Shown: piece after piece, positions 61,201 through 64,000 of the stretch | How the letters are laid out: every line of letters starts with the position of its first letter | How positions within the stretch are numbered: the stretch's first letter is position 1 | Origin: Motacilla alba alba | Taxonomy: Eukaryota > Chordata > Aves > Passeriformes > Motacillidae | Assembly: GCF_015832195.1 (NCBI RefSeq) | Contig: NC_052018.1 | Location: 40,583,258-40,647,257, forward strand | DNA length: 64,000 bases | Direction: 5' to 3' | Program-made: the position numbers and the translations under genes | Notes under the pieces: generated by a model | What the model was told of the DNA's origin: nothing | Databases searched by the model: none | What the model saw: only the letters and a program-made list of their open reading frames with translations

Positions 61201-64000
61201 TTTCACTGCACGACAAAAAAAAAGTGATTTGGGGGTAGCAGTACTCAGAAAGTAAGAAGAGAGCTTAGCTTCTTGCCCTGATATTACCCTTTCCTTGCAT
61301 CATGTCTATTTTCCTGCCTAAAGCCATGATAAAAAAAAAGAGATGTAACATTTCAAAACCAGCAGCAACCTCAACAAGCCCCAGTAAAGTACAGAGGACC
61401 ACAGCCGAAGCAGCAGCTTACATGAGCAATGCCTGAGAGGGGTCAGACCCTTTTGGGGCCAGGCTCCACAGAGAAATGTGCATCAGTGAACACACCTGTG
61501 TGCAGCCCCAAGCACTCCAGGAGCTCCCTGGCACCCCAGGCTACACTGGGGAGAAGAAACACTCCCCTGTCTACTACATTTACAAGAAAAGATGCTGAAG
61601 AGCTTTCTGATAAAGCTGGTTCCAGAGATGCCACATCTGGCTGCCCTGGGAAGCAGGGTGACACTCTGTGGAAGAGGGAAGGAGGGATGTCTCCACCCTA
61701 CAGTCTACCATCTACAGTTCCCACCCTCTACAGTCCCACCCTCCAGCACACTGGCAGCACTTCTGCCTCTGCTGACCCTTTTTCCAGAAAATAAACCTAT
61801 GCATAGCACTATATGTGCTGACTTGATACCCCAGGTATTTGTTGAGAGAAAAAACAGATATGAAAACAGCAAGTGGATGCTTGTTCCCGTACTTCTCTAT
61901 TCCAGTAGCTTCCAGAAGAGTTTCCTCAACATGTACCTAACTCCTTTTCAAATGGTACACTGACTTTGGCCACTTTCGGCCACTGCAATGCAAGGATGAT
62001 GCTAACATATCCAGAACTTCCTGGGACATATTTGTGTGGAACTGATAGCACTGTCAGCAAGATATGGGACAACGGTCCAGTAATAAACTGGGCTACATGG
62101 GCACAGAGATGGAAAAAAAGATGCAAAAAGTAGAAGGCAAGAATCCCAAACCTTCTTATTTTTTAAAAGGGGAACATTTCAAAGTGAGTATCAGGCACCT
62201 GTTGTTATGTGCTAATGGGGAAATCTTTCCACCAGATCCACAGGGCAGGTCTGAGATAAGCAGCTGGAGAATGATAAGTTATCTCTGTTTCGATTCAGGA
62301 AATATAGATGCTTCAGATGCTAATGGTGTGTCAGCAGGGAGCCAGACACACAGTGGACTGCGGTTAAGTAAGCCCAGGAAGGTGTTTATTCATGTATAAC
62401 ATTTGCAGAGAAGGTGACTCCCTGCCTCCCTCCTGGATGCCCGGAGGAACTGCTTATAACCAGAAATATGCTCAGAGAAGTCAAGCAGAAAGGTCAGGTG
62501 GGGCGAGAGGTGAATCCCAGCCATGACAGCCCTCCTGTGAGCACTGGCACTCCCTAGCTCCGCACACGTCCTGGGAAGGACGGGGGTCTGTCCACCTGCC
62601 CCTGCCAACCCCGGCAGCCTGGCAGAGCCCAGCCGGGCTCTGGAGCCGGTGCCAGCCGAGGGGCGACTGCCAGCGCTCAGGGACCGTACCGTGCTGCAGC
62701 TTGGAAGAATTAGAGGTCACTTGTGCATCCTTTGGCACTGGGCTGGATCGACTGCAGCTAAACCATTCCCAGCAGACATTTGTCCAATCTATTTTCAAAA
62801 TCCTCCCACTGTCACTCTAGGCAATCTATTCTTGGGCTTTCCAACTGAAAGTTATAAAGCTGTTCTTAATGTCTAATCTAAATCATAAGCCAACTTTAAA
62901 AATGACAAGTATGGTTAAAATTTTCAAGATTTTTCCTAATAATAAATGTGGGTTTCATTCTATTTCTCTGTTGGTTGCTGCACATTCAAGGTACTTTCAA
63001 ATCACTTTTTAAAACATCCTTCTAGAATAATGATGTATAAAAACCATATTTATTATTTTTCGCAAGAACTGGGACTGTAATTTAATTACATAAATCCAAG
63101 AGAAGAAGATTTGAAGAGGAAAAAAAAAATGCAATAAAGTCCTGAGAAAGATACCAATACCTAATTTAGCTGTAAAAGGTTTTCAGGGGTTTTTCTATCT
63201 CTATGCCTCACAGACCTACTGCCCAAAAATGTTCTGAAGTGATAGCAATGTCAAACAGAAAAGACATCTCATCCATAACTAATAGAGAAAAATATCTCAG
63301 GTGTGGGAGACAAATATTCCTGTGTATATGCATACATATTCCTTCATTTACCACTCATCAAAATCCCTTCTAACTGTCCCAATCATGTGAACACAGTCTT
63401 TCAGTGGATCTTTGCAAGATCCCATTCAAACCAGTTAATAGCAAGAGAGGTAGTTTTCTCCTGCCTCACTGAAGATGAGCCCCTAGAAAACTGCCACTTT
63501 GCTCTGCTGCTTGAATTCAAAAACATTACTCAAAAAAACCTGGACTCACATTCTGATTCAAGCTTTTTGAAAGTGCAGCCTAAGGTTGCTACCAACCCTG
63601 ATTCAAATGCAGAAACACAATAAAAACAAAAATAGGAGCTCTGATCCTTTACATCAACAGCACCAGATATGAAAGAAAACTACACTGGCTCAACTTTCTA
63701 GATACACATGGCTGGGCACTGATTCATCCCTGGAGACAAACATGCTCAAAATTTACATCCTCAAAGCTTGTTATTTATCACTGGAAATGCCTAGCTTTTT
63801 AACTAGGGTGTCACATTAATTTTGCTTAACTTTAGCATCCGTGGCATAGTCAGCTGTATCGGAGTGAGTTACCCCAGGCACTGCACTTCCTCCCAGAGCA
63901 GACACAGCAGCACAGCAGATGAGCTGTGCCTCCCCTTGGCTGCCCGTGGCCCCTGCACTGCAGATGTCAGGCGTTAGGGGATATTACCATCACCCTTGCT
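58250..64000. other. Long non-coding stretch to window end
   Basis: No gene is recognised. A motif-dense patch at about 58870-59000 (AATATTCGGTGCGCAACCAAG) looks regulatory. A 17-base A run lies near 58427-58443. A short 18-base tandem (GTGTATAAGAGCATGG) lies at 59903-59935, and a mildly CpG-bearing patch at 62490-62700. Frames up to 124 codons lack support. Confidence 0.4.

Noticed and set aside
1..64000. CRISPR arrays, tRNA/rRNA genes, endogenous retrovirus LTR pairs, bacterial-type operons
   Set aside because: Looked for by eye and not found. No regularly spaced direct repeats, no tRNA B-box/cloverleaf, no paired LTRs or gag/pol frames beyond the LINE fragments.

Overview
The window looks like vertebrate nuclear DNA, most likely from a bird. 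The main evidence is a 5'-truncated CR1 LINE at 37078-38198 (+) that ends in the CR1-type tail, two copies of an 8-base ATTCTGTG-like unit. A second short CR1 tail lies in reverse orientation near 27554-27590. The DNA is moderately AT-rich, repeat-poor, and has long tracts with only short chance ORFs. There are GT-AG-type splice signals and a CpG island, and nothing looks like bacterial operons, CRISPR arrays or insertion sequences. I saw no tRNA, rRNA or recognisable small RNA gene.

No complete gene can be assigned. The best protein-coding candidates cluster at 33.2-35.8 kb. Two plus-strand exon-like blocks (33251-33388 and 35619-35813, the second ending in a stop) are both flanked by good splice signals and are both in phase 0. 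Inside the 2.2 kb between them, on the minus strand, lies a 163-codon open frame (34695-35187). It starts after an acceptor-like sequence, carries a C-terminal C-x2-C-x8-C-x2-C-x-C cluster, and has an AATAAA overlapping its stop codon. I do not recognise either product. Either or both could be single-species or chance frames. The longest ATG frame in the window (40614-41375, 253 codons) is also unexplained.

Layout: 1-10.7 kb is quiet AT-rich sequence with a TG microsatellite. 10.7-13.1 kb is a regulatory-looking block with a minus-strand G-quadruplex motif, AT-rich TAATTA-type elements, and a roughly 750 bp CpG island followed by a good plus-strand splice donor. 13.1-26.4 kb is mostly featureless, with a composite TTCC/13-bp minisatellite at 21 kb and a small CpG-rich islet at 23.1 kb. 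26.45-26.88 kb holds a decayed L2-like reverse-transcriptase relic. 30.6-33.2 kb has unusual CpG-bearing non-coding sequence. 33.2-35.8 kb holds the candidate exons, and 37.1-38.2 kb the CR1. 39.3-39.5 kb is a 103-bp tandem duplication. 40.2-64 kb is again largely non-coding, with several blocks whose composition resembles conserved enhancers.

Overall the window reads as intergenic or intronic sequence with possible cis-regulatory elements and one small unidentified gene neighbourhood. Conservation claims are inference from composition only and would need an alignment.
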